In this document: piece after piece, positions 22,412 through 30,777 of the stretch
How the letters are laid out: every line of letters starts with the position of its first letter
How positions within the stretch are numbered: the first letter of the stretch is position 1
NCBI RefSeq assembly: GCF_900188005.1
Contig: NZ_FZNR01000001.1
Coordinates: 868,001 to 932,000 of the forward strand
Reading direction: 5' to 3'
Length of the DNA: 64,000 bases
Source of the DNA: Actinoplanes regularis
GTDB lineage: Bacteria; Actinomycetota; Actinomycetes; Mycobacteriales; Micromonosporaceae
Translations under genes and position numbers: made by a program
The notes under the pieces: generated by a model
Database searches by the model: none
What the model saw: the letters and a program-made list of their open reading frames with translations, nothing else
What the model was told of the DNA's origin: nothing

Positions 22412-24328
22412 ATGGACGCGAAGCTCGAGGCGCTGGCTACGGCATACGGGGTGGCCACCCGGTACGAGAACTTCCAGCGCCGCCGCACCGAGGTCACGCC
22501 CGAGTCGGTGATCGGCGTACTCGGCGTGCTCGGGGTGGACGCCGGCACTCCCGAGGCGATCGACGCCGCACTCGCCGCGGCCCGGCATCGGGACCGGGCC
22601 GACCGGCTACCCGGGACGATCGTGCTGCGCGCCGGGCAGCGCCGGGCCCTGCCCGGGCCGGCCGAGCTGACCCTGGAAGACGGCACCAGCCGCACCGTCG
22701 AGGTGCTGGCGGACCTGCCGCTGGGCTGGCACACCGTGGACGGGTCGACGCTCGTGGTGGTGCCGGAGCGGCTGCCCCGGCCGCCGCAGACCTGGGGCTG
22801 GATGCTGCAGCTCTACGCGCTGCACTCGGACGACTCGTGGGGCATGGGTGACCTCGGCGACCTCCGGACGTTCGTGCGGGAGTGCGGGGACGCCGGGCTG
22901 GTACTGCTCAACCCGCTGCACGCGGTCACACCGGTACGGCCGGTGCCGGCCTCGCCCTATTCACCGTCCAGCCGCCGCTTCGCCAACCCGCTCTACCTGC
23001 GGATCGCGGACACCACGGAGTACCGGAAGGCCGGCGTGGCCCTGCGGGCGCGGATCGACGCGCTGCGACCGGCCACCGGCGCGCTGATCGACTACACCGC
23101 CGTGTGGGACGCGAAGCTCGCCGCGCTGGAGCTGCTCTGGCCCCTGGCGGAGCGGGCCGGCCTGGACGAGGATCCGGGCCTGACGGACTTCGCCCGGTTC
23201 TGTGCGCTGGCCGAGGAGTACGGCCCGGACTGGCGGGAGTGGCCCGCCGAGCTGCGCCGTCCGGACGCCCCGGCGGTACTGGCGTACCGCAGCGAGCGGA
23301 TCGCCTTCCACGCCTGGATCCAGCGGCTCGTCGAGGAGCAGTTGGACGCGGCCCGGGAGGCGGCGGCCGGGATGCCGGTCGGCATCGTGCACGACCTGGC
23401 GGTCGGCATCGACCCGGCCGGCGCGGACGGCTGGCTGCTGCAGGACTCACTCGCTCCCGGCGTCCGGGCGGGCGCCCCGCCGGACGCGTTCAACCAGCTC
23501 GGTCAGGACTGGGGGCTGGCCGCGTGGCGACCGGACACCCTGATCGAGACCGGGTACGCGGCGTACCGGGACATGCTGCGCCGGATCTTCCGGCATGCCG
23601 GCGGGCTCCGGGTGGACCACGTGGCCGGGCTGTGGCGGCTCTGGTGGGTGCCGAGGGAGATGGGGGCGGCCGAGGGGACGTACGTGCACTACGACCCGGA
23701 GGCGATGCTCGGCATCCTGGCGCTCGAGGCACAGCGGGCCGGCGCCGTGGTGATCGGCGAGGATCTGGGCACCGTGCTGCCGGAGATGACCGAGACGCTG
23801 GAGCGGATGAACATGCTCGGCTCCTCGGTGCTGTGGTTCACCCGGGACTGGGACACCGGCGAGTTCCGGCCCTCGACCGGCTACCGGCGCAACGCGCTGG
23901 CCAGCATCTCCACCCACGACCTGCCGACCGCCGCGGGCTTCCTCGCCGGGGAGCAGGTCGAGGTCCGCGCGAAGCTGGGCCAGCTGGCCGGCACCGTGGA
24001 GCAGGAGTGGGCCACCTGGCGGGCGGACCGGGACGCGCTGCTCGAACTGCTGCGCTCCGAGGGGCTGGTGGGCGACGACCCGGCGCCCGCGGAGGCCGTG
24101 CTGGCGATGCACGAGTTCCTCGCCCGCACCCCGTGCCGGCTGGTCACCGCGTCCCTCTACGACGTGCTGCTGGAACGGCGGCAACCGAACCTGCCGGGCA
24201 CCTTCGACGAGTACCCGAACTGGCGCATCCCGCTGGGCGCCGACCTGTCCGAGGTCGTCGCCGACCCGCTGTTCCGCCGCGTCGCGAAGCTTCTCGGCGA
24301 ACGACCCGGAGCCGAGCCGGAGCTCTAG
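22412..24328 (+). CDS. malQ: 4-alpha-glucanotransferase (amylomaltase, GH77)
   Basis: A 638-residue GH77 enzyme that moves alpha-1,4-glucan chains between acceptors, linking maltodextrin and glycogen metabolism in the cytosol. The catalytic nucleophile aspartate lies in GGLRVDHVAGLWRLWW, the acid/base glutamate in VVIGEDLGTVLPEM, and the third aspartate in STHDLPT. An N-terminal extension of about 110 residues, common in actinobacterial MalQ, precedes WGWMLQLYALHS. GGGAGG lies 5-6 nt before the ATG at 22412. It is somewhat short for the family, as many actinobacterial versions exceed 690 residues. Confidence 0.94.
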   Translation: MDAKLEALATAYGVATRYENFQRRRTEVTPESVIGVLGVLGVDAGTPEAIDAALAAARHRDRADRLPGTIVLRAGQRRALPGPAELTLEDGTSRTVEVLADLPLGWHTVDGSTLVVVPERLPRPPQTWGWMLQLYALHSDDSWGMGDLGDLRTFVRECGDAGLVLLNPLHAVTPVRPVPASPYSPSSRRFANPLYLRIADTTEYRKAGVALRARIDALRPATGALIDYTAVWDAKLAALELLWPLAERAGLDEDPGLTDFARFCALAEEYGPDWREWPAELRRPDAPAVLAYRSERIAFHAWIQRLVEEQLDAAREAAAGMPVGIVHDLAVGIDPAGADGWLLQDSLAPGVRAGAPPDAFNQLGQDWGLAAWRPDTLIETGYAAYRDMLRRIFRHAGGLRVDHVAGLWRLWWVPREMGAAEGTYVHYDPEAMLGILALEAQRAGAVVIGEDLGTVLPEMTETLERMNMLGSSVLWFTRDWDTGEFRPSTGYRRNALASISTHDLPTAAGFLAGEQVEVRAKLGQLAGTVEQEWATWRADRDALLELLRSEGLVGDDPAPAEAVLAMHEFLARTPCRLVTASLYDVLLERRQPNLPGTFDEYPNWRIPLGADLSEVVADPLFRRVAKLLGERPGAEPEL

Positions 24329-24699
24329 ATGTTCAGCGGTTCCGGCGGCGGGTCGTCGTCGACCGCGAAGAGCATCGGGTGCAGCGGCAGGTACGTCTCC
24401 GGCTGCCGGCAGCCGATCGGCGGCAACAGGGAGGAGCGGTGCTCGGGATGCTCCCGGCAGTGCCGCACGGCCCGGCTGACGGCGTCCGGGTGGTGCCGCC
24501 CGCCGCCGTACTCCCCGCAGTTCTCGCAGTCCCACCGCCAGAACGGCAAGCCGTCGTTGGCGGCGCGCCGGCGGATCCTCAGCGGCGGCCCGTCCCGGTG
24601 CCGGGCCGCCCGCGGGAGCACCGGCTCCTCGAGCCGCGACGGCAGGCTGTGCGGGCGCCGTTGCCCCCCGATGAGCTCCGCCAACAGGTCGCTGGTCAA
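24325..24699 (-). CDS. Hypothetical protein with CxxC and Cys-His cluster
   Basis: A 124-residue soluble protein of unknown function. Its middle has DCENCGEYGGG followed by a HxC-x3-H-like group (VRHCREHPEH), which could bind one zinc. The remainder is rich in proline and arginine. The start is taken as the TTG at 24699, backed by GGAGG with 8-nt spacing. Its stop overlaps the malQ stop by 4 nt on the opposite strand. Confidence 0.65.
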   Translation of the reverse strand: MTSDLLAELIGGQRRPHSLPSRLEEPVLPRAARHRDGPPLRIRRRAANDGLPFWRWDCENCGEYGGGRHHPDAVSRAVRHCREHPEHRSSLLPPIGCRQPETYLPLHPMLFAVDDDPPPEPLNI

Positions 24700-24786
24700 C
24701 CGTCACCTCCGTACGTCCATGTGTACGGGACAGTGTGAAACAGCGGCAATGTTCCTTTTAGGGGTTTTATCAAATAAAACCCGATA

Positions 24787-26067
24787 TCAACGAGCGGTCA
24801 CCAGCCCGAGCGCGGAAGGCGAGACACCCGGGAAGACCGCGGACAGGTCACCGACCCCGCACCGGGCCCGCAGGATCTCGCCGATCACCGCGCGGTAGTC
24901 GGTGGTCACCGCCAGGTCGCCGTCCCGGAGCTGGCCGGCGGCCAGCCCCGGCCAGGAGCCGTACACCTTGCCGCCCCGGACCCCGCCGCCGAGCACGAAC
25001 ATGGCGTTGCCGTATCCGTGATCCAGCCCGCTGGACCCGTTCTGTGCCACCCGCCGCCCGAACTCGCTGACCGTGACCAGAGTGACCCGGCGAAGCCCGT
25101 CCGGTCCGAGGTCGGTGGCGAACGCCGCGAGCGCGCCGGCCAGCTTGGCGAGTTGGTCGTGCATCTGCCGGCCGGGCTCCGCGATGCCCAGGTTCTCGTG
25201 CATGTCCCAGTCGCCGCAGTCCACGGTCGCGGTCATCAGGCCGGCGTTCGCCTTGATCAGCCGGGCCACGTCGCGCAGCGCCCCGCCCAGCTCGGTGGCC
25301 GGATAGGACGCGCCGTTGGCCGCGGTGTAGCCCGCCGCCCGCTTCGTCTTGGCCCAGGCGAGCGCGCTGGTGAGCTGGCCCGCGGTCCGGCCCAGCGCGG
25401 CCGGCGCGCCCTGGTAGAGGGCCGCCATCGTGGCCGCGAGTGGCTTGGCCGCGTCGTCCCCGGTCAGCACCAGCCCGTCGATCGAGGTCAGCGCGAGGTG
25501 CGACGCCGGGCCGTCGAGCACCCGATCCGGGCGCGGGGTACCCAGCGCGATCGCGTCGAACAGGTCGTCCGCGCCTCGCGACCCGAGCATCCGGTTCAGC
25601 CAGCCGGTCCGCAGCGAGGTGCCGGGCGCGGCCCGCTCCAGCTCCTCCATCGCGGCGAAGTGCGACCGGTTCGGCGCCGGCTGCCCGACCGCCTGCACCG
25701 CGGCCAGCTTGCCGGAGTTCCAGTACGGCAGCAGCGGCGCCAGCGCCGGGTGCAGTCCGAAGAACGCCCCGCCGCCGATCAGCTGGGTCTTCGGCACCGC
25801 GATCCCCGGCCGGGCCGTGTAGTACGCGGGGTCCCCGGCCGGCACCACGGCGGACAGCCCGTCGAACCCGCCACGCAGCGAGAGCAGCACCAGCACGTCG
25901 CCGGAGTACGCCGGATCGGCCGCGAAGGCCAACTGGGTGTCGAGCTGCGAACCGGCCAGCCCGGCGAACGTGCCGGCGGCCCCGGCGGCGAGCAGCCGAC
26001 GCCGGGACAGCATCGCCCGGCGCTCCTCGTCACAACCAAAGTTCACGGTCCTCACCTCGGTACTCAT
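24787..26067 (-). CDS. DUF1501 family protein, Tat-exported
   Basis: A 426-residue protein of the DUF1501 group (sulfatase-like fold). A twin-arginine signal is visible (LSRRRLLAAGAAG, about 20-32). Typical features are LVLLSLRGGFDGLSAVVP and, later, VTVSEFGRRVAQNGSSGLDHG, with GGGVRGGKVYG. Members almost always pair with DUF1800 proteins; their joint function is not established, though a role in outer-surface polymer processing or quinone-like metabolism has been discussed. The start overlaps the DUF1800 stop as ATGA (26064-26067), so translation is coupled. Confidence 0.9.
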   Translation of the reverse strand: MSTEVRTVNFGCDEERRAMLSRRRLLAAGAAGTFAGLAGSQLDTQLAFAADPAYSGDVLVLLSLRGGFDGLSAVVPAGDPAYYTARPGIAVPKTQLIGGGAFFGLHPALAPLLPYWNSGKLAAVQAVGQPAPNRSHFAAMEELERAAPGTSLRTGWLNRMLGSRGADDLFDAIALGTPRPDRVLDGPASHLALTSIDGLVLTGDDAAKPLAATMAALYQGAPAALGRTAGQLTSALAWAKTKRAAGYTAANGASYPATELGGALRDVARLIKANAGLMTATVDCGDWDMHENLGIAEPGRQMHDQLAKLAGALAAFATDLGPDGLRRVTLVTVSEFGRRVAQNGSSGLDHGYGNAMFVLGGGVRGGKVYGSWPGLAAGQLRDGDLAVTTDYRAVIGEILRARCGVGDLSAVFPGVSPSALGLVTAR

Positions 26068-27644
26068 CGCAGTGCGAAGTTCGGGGAGTTCAGCAGCATC
26101 CCGAGCAGGTACGGATACATCCAGCCGACCGCCGGGTCGTTGTACTTCACCGCCGACGACGGTGTCTTGCCGAAGAAGGCGGCCAGCGCCGCGGTCTTCT
26201 CGGCCGCGAGCTTGACCCCGAGCAGCCGGACGGCCGTCGCGTCGATCAGCGCTCCGTAGGTGGCCGGCCGGGCGCCGATCATCCCGGCCAGCAGGTCGGC
26301 CGGCTTGACCAGATCGGTCGGCCAGCTCCCGGAGGCGATCGACAGGTGGAAGTTCCACCGCACCAGAAGGCCGGACGGCGAAGCCCAGGCGGCCGCCACG
26401 TCCGGGTACCCGTTCGGCGGGCCCCACAATAGCGGCGCGTGGCCGGCATTGCGGGCCATTCCGTAAAGACTCTCGTAGGTCTTGGTCCCGGCGGGCGGCG
26501 GTCCGTAGCCGAGGATCCGGATGGTGGCCGCGAGGTCCTCCAGCGGGGTACGGACCTTCGCGCCGATCGAGCCGGCGAACTCGGCGGAAGTGAACAGCGC
26601 CCGCAGCACCGGCGCGATCGCCGTCCGGTTGTCCAGGTAGACCTTGACCAGCTTGGTGATCAGTCCGGCGGGCGGCACGTCGGCGACGAACCGGACGCAG
26701 AGCTTGGTGACGATCCGGCGGGCGGTGGACGGGTGGATCGCCAGGTGGTCGAGGAGCGCCAGCGCGGCCGCCTCGCCACCCGTCGTGGTCGCGTTCGCGT
26801 GCGTGAACGTCAGGATCTTCACCGGGCCGACCGCGTGGTTGGCGGCGTCGTACCGGTACGCCCCGGTGGCCTTGTCCACGCCCAGCCCGGTGAGCAGCCG
26901 TGCCGCGTCCTTCACGTCCTGCTCGGTGTACTCGAGCCCGACGGTGTGCAGCTCGAGCAGCTCCCGGCCGTAGTTCTCGTTCGGCGCCAGCCGGGTGGAG
27001 TACCGGTTGTCCAGGTAGGTGAGCATCGCCGGATGCCGGGCCGAGGCCTTGAGCAGGTCGGCGAAGGTGCCCAGGGCGTGCTTGCGGATCACGTTGCGGT
27101 CGTAGTCGGCGCGGCTGTCCCAGACGTCGCCGATCGGGCAGGTCACGTTCAGGTGGTTGGACCAGAAGTCGACCATCACCTCGAACAGCTGCCGCTCGCT
27201 CCAGATCGCCCGGATCGGGGCGGCCCAGCTGAGCTGCCACATCGGGGTCGAGTCGTACTGCTTGAGCTGGCCGGCGGCCGCCTTGGCGCGGATCTCGGCG
27301 ATGCTCAGGCCGGACAGCGGGAGCCGGGCGATCAGCTTGTCGGCGACCGGGTCGGCGATCGAGGCCGGCTTGAGCTGCCGGTCCAGCCAGGCGCTCGCCC
27401 CCAGCTTGCGGATCTCCGCGATCGAGGCCGGGCTGGGCCCGAAGGTGGCCCGGCGCAGCAGGTGCAACAGCGGATCGGCGGGCAGCAGCCCGGCCGCCGA
27501 CACCGGATCGACCGTCGTCGGGCCGGCCGGATCGCTCCCGGCGGCCATGGCGGGCGTTCCCGTGGTGAACGCTGCGGCGGCACCGGCCGCGGCCGCGGCG
27601 CCGATCGCGGTACGCCGGCTCAGGGTCTGCTCGATAACCGTCAC
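26064..27644 (-). CDS. DUF1800 family protein, Tat-exported
   Basis: A 526-residue DUF1800 protein. The N-terminal SRRTAIGAAAAAG is a twin-arginine export signal. Family marks are LLRRATFGPS, FWSNHLNV, NYGRELLELHTVG and GYPDVAAAW. It is mostly alpha-helical and its biochemical function is unknown. It is the first gene of a two-gene unit with DUF1501. The start is the GTG at 27644; no good ribosome-binding site precedes it, so a downstream start close to the RR motif cannot be ruled out. Confidence 0.9.
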   Translation of the reverse strand: MTVIEQTLSRRTAIGAAAAAGAAAAFTTGTPAMAAGSDPAGPTTVDPVSAAGLLPADPLLHLLRRATFGPSPASIAEIRKLGASAWLDRQLKPASIADPVADKLIARLPLSGLSIAEIRAKAAAGQLKQYDSTPMWQLSWAAPIRAIWSERQLFEVMVDFWSNHLNVTCPIGDVWDSRADYDRNVIRKHALGTFADLLKASARHPAMLTYLDNRYSTRLAPNENYGRELLELHTVGLEYTEQDVKDAARLLTGLGVDKATGAYRYDAANHAVGPVKILTFTHANATTTGGEAAALALLDHLAIHPSTARRIVTKLCVRFVADVPPAGLITKLVKVYLDNRTAIAPVLRALFTSAEFAGSIGAKVRTPLEDLAATIRILGYGPPPAGTKTYESLYGMARNAGHAPLLWGPPNGYPDVAAAWASPSGLLVRWNFHLSIASGSWPTDLVKPADLLAGMIGARPATYGALIDATAVRLLGVKLAAEKTAALAAFFGKTPSSAVKYNDPAVGWMYPYLLGMLLNSPNFALR

Positions 27645-27726
27645 GCCGGTAACGTTCGGAGGTATCCGCGCTCACCATCGACTTCCCTGAGCCGCGCTAC
27701 CGAGCTGCTACCGGGACAATGGCCGG

Positions 27727-28578
27727 ATGGCACAGCGCAGGGCGTCGCGAAGACGGGTGGAGACGGTCGCCTCGGGCGTCGCCGAGGTGGTCCCCGACCC
27801 GGATCGGGACACCGCGTTCACCCTGCTGCTGGACGGCGCCCCGCAGTCGCACGTCGATCTGGCCGACCCCACCCACCTGCAGTTCGAGTACGTCCGGCGG
27901 ATGGCCGCGGCGATCGACCTGGTGGCCGAGCCGGGCCGCGCGTTGCGCGCGCTCCACCTGGGCGGCGGCGCGCTGACCCTGCCGCGCTACCTGGCCGTGA
28001 CGCGGCCGGGATCCACGCAGCGGGTGGTGGAGATCGACGGTCCGCTGGTCGAGCTGGTCCGCCGGGAGCTGCCGCTTCCGGCGCGGGCGAACATCCGGGT
28101 CCGGGTGGGCGACGCCCGCGAGGCCGTCGAGGGCATGCGCGATCGGGGGTACGACGTGATCGTGCTCGACGTCTTCGCCGGCGCCCGCACCCCCGCCCAT
28201 CTGGCCTCGGTCGAGTTCGCCCAGCAGTTGGCCCGGGTGCTGGACCCGGCCGGTTGGTTGATCGCCAACATCGCCGACGGGCCCCCGCTCAAGCACGCCC
28301 GTGCGCAAGTCGCCACAATCCGGTCGGTCCTGCCGGATGCCTGTCTGGTTGCCGACGCCGCGGTGCTGCGCGGCCGCAGGTTCGGCAATCTGGTGGTGCT
28401 CGCCGGTCGCACCCCACCCCCGGTGGCCGAGCTGACCCGTCGAGCCGCGGGCGACTGGTTCCCGGGCCGAGTGGAGGCCGATCTCGATCGGTTCGCGGCC
28501 GGCGCGACCCCGGTGCCGGACGTCTCCGCGGTCGCGTCACCACCACCGCCGGTCGGCCTGTTCGGTGACCGAAAGTAG
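27727..28578 (+). CDS. Spermidine synthase-like methyltransferase-fold protein
   Basis: A 283-residue protein with the Rossmann fold of polyamine aminopropyltransferases. LHLGGGALTLPRYLAV is the nucleotide-binding glycine loop, VVEIDGPLVELV has the acidic residue for the ribose, and YDVIVLDVFAGARTPAHL contains the D-V-F segment in place of the catalytic DS-x-D of true spermidine synthases. Actinobacteria carry many such free-standing 'fused' or 'spermidine synthase-like' proteins whose polyamine role is doubtful. It starts at an ATG at 27727 and is divergent from the DUF1800 gene. Confidence 0.8.
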   Translation: MAQRRASRRRVETVASGVAEVVPDPDRDTAFTLLLDGAPQSHVDLADPTHLQFEYVRRMAAAIDLVAEPGRALRALHLGGGALTLPRYLAVTRPGSTQRVVEIDGPLVELVRRELPLPARANIRVRVGDAREAVEGMRDRGYDVIVLDVFAGARTPAHLASVEFAQQLARVLDPAGWLIANIADGPPLKHARAQVATIRSVLPDACLVADAAVLRGRRFGNLVVLAGRTPPPVAELTRRAAGDWFPGRVEADLDRFAAGATPVPDVSAVASPPPPVGLFGDRK

Positions 28579-28736
28579 TGGCAAGATCTGCCGATGGTTC
28601 ATCGGTCATCACTGTCCGGTGTCGAATTCGTAAGTTCCGCTGTGATTCGCGTCGGGTGACTGGCGGCACTTGGGAGGACGGGCTGTAATCGTTTCGGCCG
28701 TGTTTTCCGATCGCGGCGTGAACGGGGAAGGCAACC

Positions 28737-29951
28737 ATGTTCCACCAGCACTTCCTGTCCGCACCGGGCACCGACCTCGGACCGCTGGACAGCGGCGAGC
28801 GGGTGCTGTGGCGCGGCCGCTGTGCCGTCGCCGAGTACGCGTTCGACGAGGCGTCCTCGCTACCGCGATGGACCCTGCCGGAGGAGACCGACGTCCTCGT
28901 GACCGACCGGCGAGTTCGCTATGCGTATGCGGATGGGGACACGCTGAGTAGCGGCGAGCTCTTCTGGCTGTGGCCGCAGCACCTGCGGGTCCAGCCGGGG
29001 AACCGGGGTGTCGGCCGGAACGCGACGGTCACCCAGATCCAGTTGGTCTGCAACGGCCCGGAGGGCAGCTTCCCCGCCCTGGTGCTCGCCGGTGGCGCCC
29101 TGGCCAAGGTGGGCGACGCCGACCGCCTGGCGAACGTGCTGCGCCAGGCCATCGCCCGGTTCCGGGTGGAGAACGCGGCCGAGATCGGGGTGGCGCCCGC
29201 CCACTCGCGGATGCTGTCCCGCCTGGTGATCGGCCCGGAGTTCAGCAACTATCAGGGCGGCGAGGGGCAGACGGTGACGCTGCTCGGGTTCGTCCAGGTG
29301 CCCACCCCGGAGTCCGCTGAACCGATCTACGCCGAGGCCACCTACGACGCACCCGGGTACGAGGAAGCGGCCTACCAGGAGCCCGTACACCAAGAGCCCG
29401 CGTACCAGGAGCCCGCGTACCAGGAGCCCGCGTACCAGGAGCCCGCGTACGAGGAGCCCGCGTACGAGGAAGCCGCCTACCAGGAGCCGGCCTACCAGGA
29501 GCCGGCCTACCAGGAGCCGGCCTACCAGGAGCCGGCCTACCAGGAGCCGGCCTACCAGGAGCCCGTGTACCAGGAGCCGGTCTACGAGGCGGCCCCGGTC
29601 TCGTCGATGCCGGTCTCCACGATGCCGGTCTCGTCGATGCCGATCTCGTCCATGCCGGTCTCCACGACGCCGATCTCCTCGATGCCGACCTCCGGCCAGC
29701 GCGGCTACGGTGACCGGCCCGGCATGGCCGCCGACGCCATGCGCGCCGAGGAGGCCATGCGCGCCGAGCAGGACTCGCGGTACGCGGAGCCGGACCTGGC
29801 GTCCCGGGCCTCGAGCCTGGCCGCTCGGGTGGCCAACCTGTTGTCGTCCGAGAACGACGACGACGGGTTCAGCCCGTTCGGGGGGCAGACCACGAACCTG
29901 TCCACGTACCTCAGCCAGCGGCCGGCCGAGGACCCGCAGGCCTACCGCTGA
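28737..29951 (+). CDS. Protein with PH-like N-terminal domain and YQEPA repeat region
   Basis: A 404-residue protein. The N-terminal 185 residues form a mixed alpha/beta domain (ERVLWRGRCAVAEYAF, then LVTDRRVRYAYADGD) of the style of bacterial PH/GRAM-like domains; that assignment is tentative. Residues 208-282 are 15 tandem pentapeptides (mostly YQEPA or YEEPA), followed by six PVSSM-type units and a short acidic C-terminal helix. Such tyrosine/glutamine/proline repeats suggest a flexible scaffold. No signal peptide or membrane helix is seen. GGGGAAGG precedes the ATG at 28737. Function is not recognised. Confidence 0.75.
   Translation: MFHQHFLSAPGTDLGPLDSGERVLWRGRCAVAEYAFDEASSLPRWTLPEETDVLVTDRRVRYAYADGDTLSSGELFWLWPQHLRVQPGNRGVGRNATVTQIQLVCNGPEGSFPALVLAGGALAKVGDADRLANVLRQAIARFRVENAAEIGVAPAHSRMLSRLVIGPEFSNYQGGEGQTVTLLGFVQVPTPESAEPIYAEATYDAPGYEEAAYQEPVHQEPAYQEPAYQEPAYQEPAYEEPAYEEAAYQEPAYQEPAYQEPAYQEPAYQEPAYQEPVYQEPVYEAAPVSSMPVSTMPVSSMPISSMPVSTTPISSMPTSGQRGYGDRPGMAADAMRAEEAMRAEQDSRYAEPDLASRASSLAARVANLLSSENDDDGFSPFGGQTTNLSTYLSQRPAEDPQAYR
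29358..29684 (+). repeat. Tandem 15-bp coding repeats (YQEPA and PVSSM blocks)
   Basis: Fifteen units of 15 bp at 29358-29582 encode the YQEPA block and six more at 29595-29684 encode PVSSM-like units. The first YQEPA units use CCC GCG for Pro-Ala, the later ones CCG GCC, so two sub-blocks expanded separately. Confidence 0.9.
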
Positions 29952-29996
29952 GGGTTCCGGCCGCACGTAGAGGCGGCCGGCGCTCGCTGCCGGCCG

Positions 29997-30773
29997 CTAT
30001 GCCGTCCGCGCCGCCCGTAGCTGGGCCGCGGTCAGGAAGAGCGCTCCGGTCAGATCGGCGCCCCGCAGGTCCGCACCCCGCAGATCGGCACCGGTGAAGT
30101 CGGCGCGCCGCAGGTCCGCGTCGCGCAGGTCGGCGCCGATGAGCAGCGCGCCGCGGAAGCTCGCCCCGCGCAGGTCGGCGCCGCGGAACCGGCGGCCGAT
30201 CAGGTGGGCTCCGCTGTGGTCCGGGCGGCGCCGACCGGCGCCGGCCCGGGCGAGCTCACTGACCCGGCGCAACAACGGCACCACCTTCTTGCGGTACGCG
30301 TCGACGTCCAGCCCGCGCAGCTCGTCCGCCGTCCCCGCGGCCAGCGCGTCGATCTCGTCCCGGGCCATCCGCAGCTCGGGGTGCAGCCGTCGCGCCTCGT
30401 CGAGCTGGAGCGCCTCGGTGAGGAGCCAGAGCAGCTCGTGCAACTGGCGCATCACCGGCAGCGTGGCGAACATCGCGCCGGCGATCTCCGGGGCGCCGCG
30501 CCAGTCCCGCCCGCCGAACGTCTCCTGGGTGATCCGCTGGCCGGCCCCGAAGCAGTCGAACACCACGCAGCCCTGGAACCCGCGAGCGGGCAGGTCCTCG
30601 TGGATCCGGCAGCGGAAGTCGTCGGCCAGGTTCCGGCAGGCCTGACCGGCCGGCTTGTCGACGGCGAAGTCCGAGGACTTGGCGAAGGCGGGCGCGACGC
30701 AGCAGAGCGCCGCGCAGCGGGAACAGTCGGCTTCCAGGCGAGCCATCTCCGGCCGGTCGGTACGTACCGTCAA
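29997..30773 (-). CDS. Cysteine-cluster plus pentapeptide-repeat protein
   Basis: A 258-residue protein with two parts. The N-terminal half has a dense cysteine set (DCSRCAALCC, QACRNL, FRCRIH, GCVVFDC) like YkgJ-type metal-binding domains. The C-terminal part (about 185-245) is a pentapeptide-repeat beta-helix, with units such as ADLRG, ASFRG, ADLRD, ADFTG. The beta-helix may mimic DNA or act as a scaffold. The TTG at 30773 follows GGGAG by about 10 nt and lies 4 nt after the acyltransferase stop; an ATG at 30746 is the alternative. The two genes likely form one operon. Its function is unknown. Confidence 0.8.
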   Translation of the reverse strand: MTVRTDRPEMARLEADCSRCAALCCVAPAFAKSSDFAVDKPAGQACRNLADDFRCRIHEDLPARGFQGCVVFDCFGAGQRITQETFGGRDWRGAPEIAGAMFATLPVMRQLHELLWLLTEALQLDEARRLHPELRMARDEIDALAAGTADELRGLDVDAYRKKVVPLLRRVSELARAGAGRRRPDHSGAHLIGRRFRGADLRGASFRGALLIGADLRDADLRRADFTGADLRGADLRGADLTGALFLTAAQLRAARTA

Positions 30774-30777
30774 GATC

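Noticed and set aside
24787..27678. A 963-codon minus-strand fusion reading through DUF1800 and DUF1501
   Set aside because: The upper part is out of frame with the genuine DUF1800 sequence; the real genes overlap by ATGA instead of being fused.
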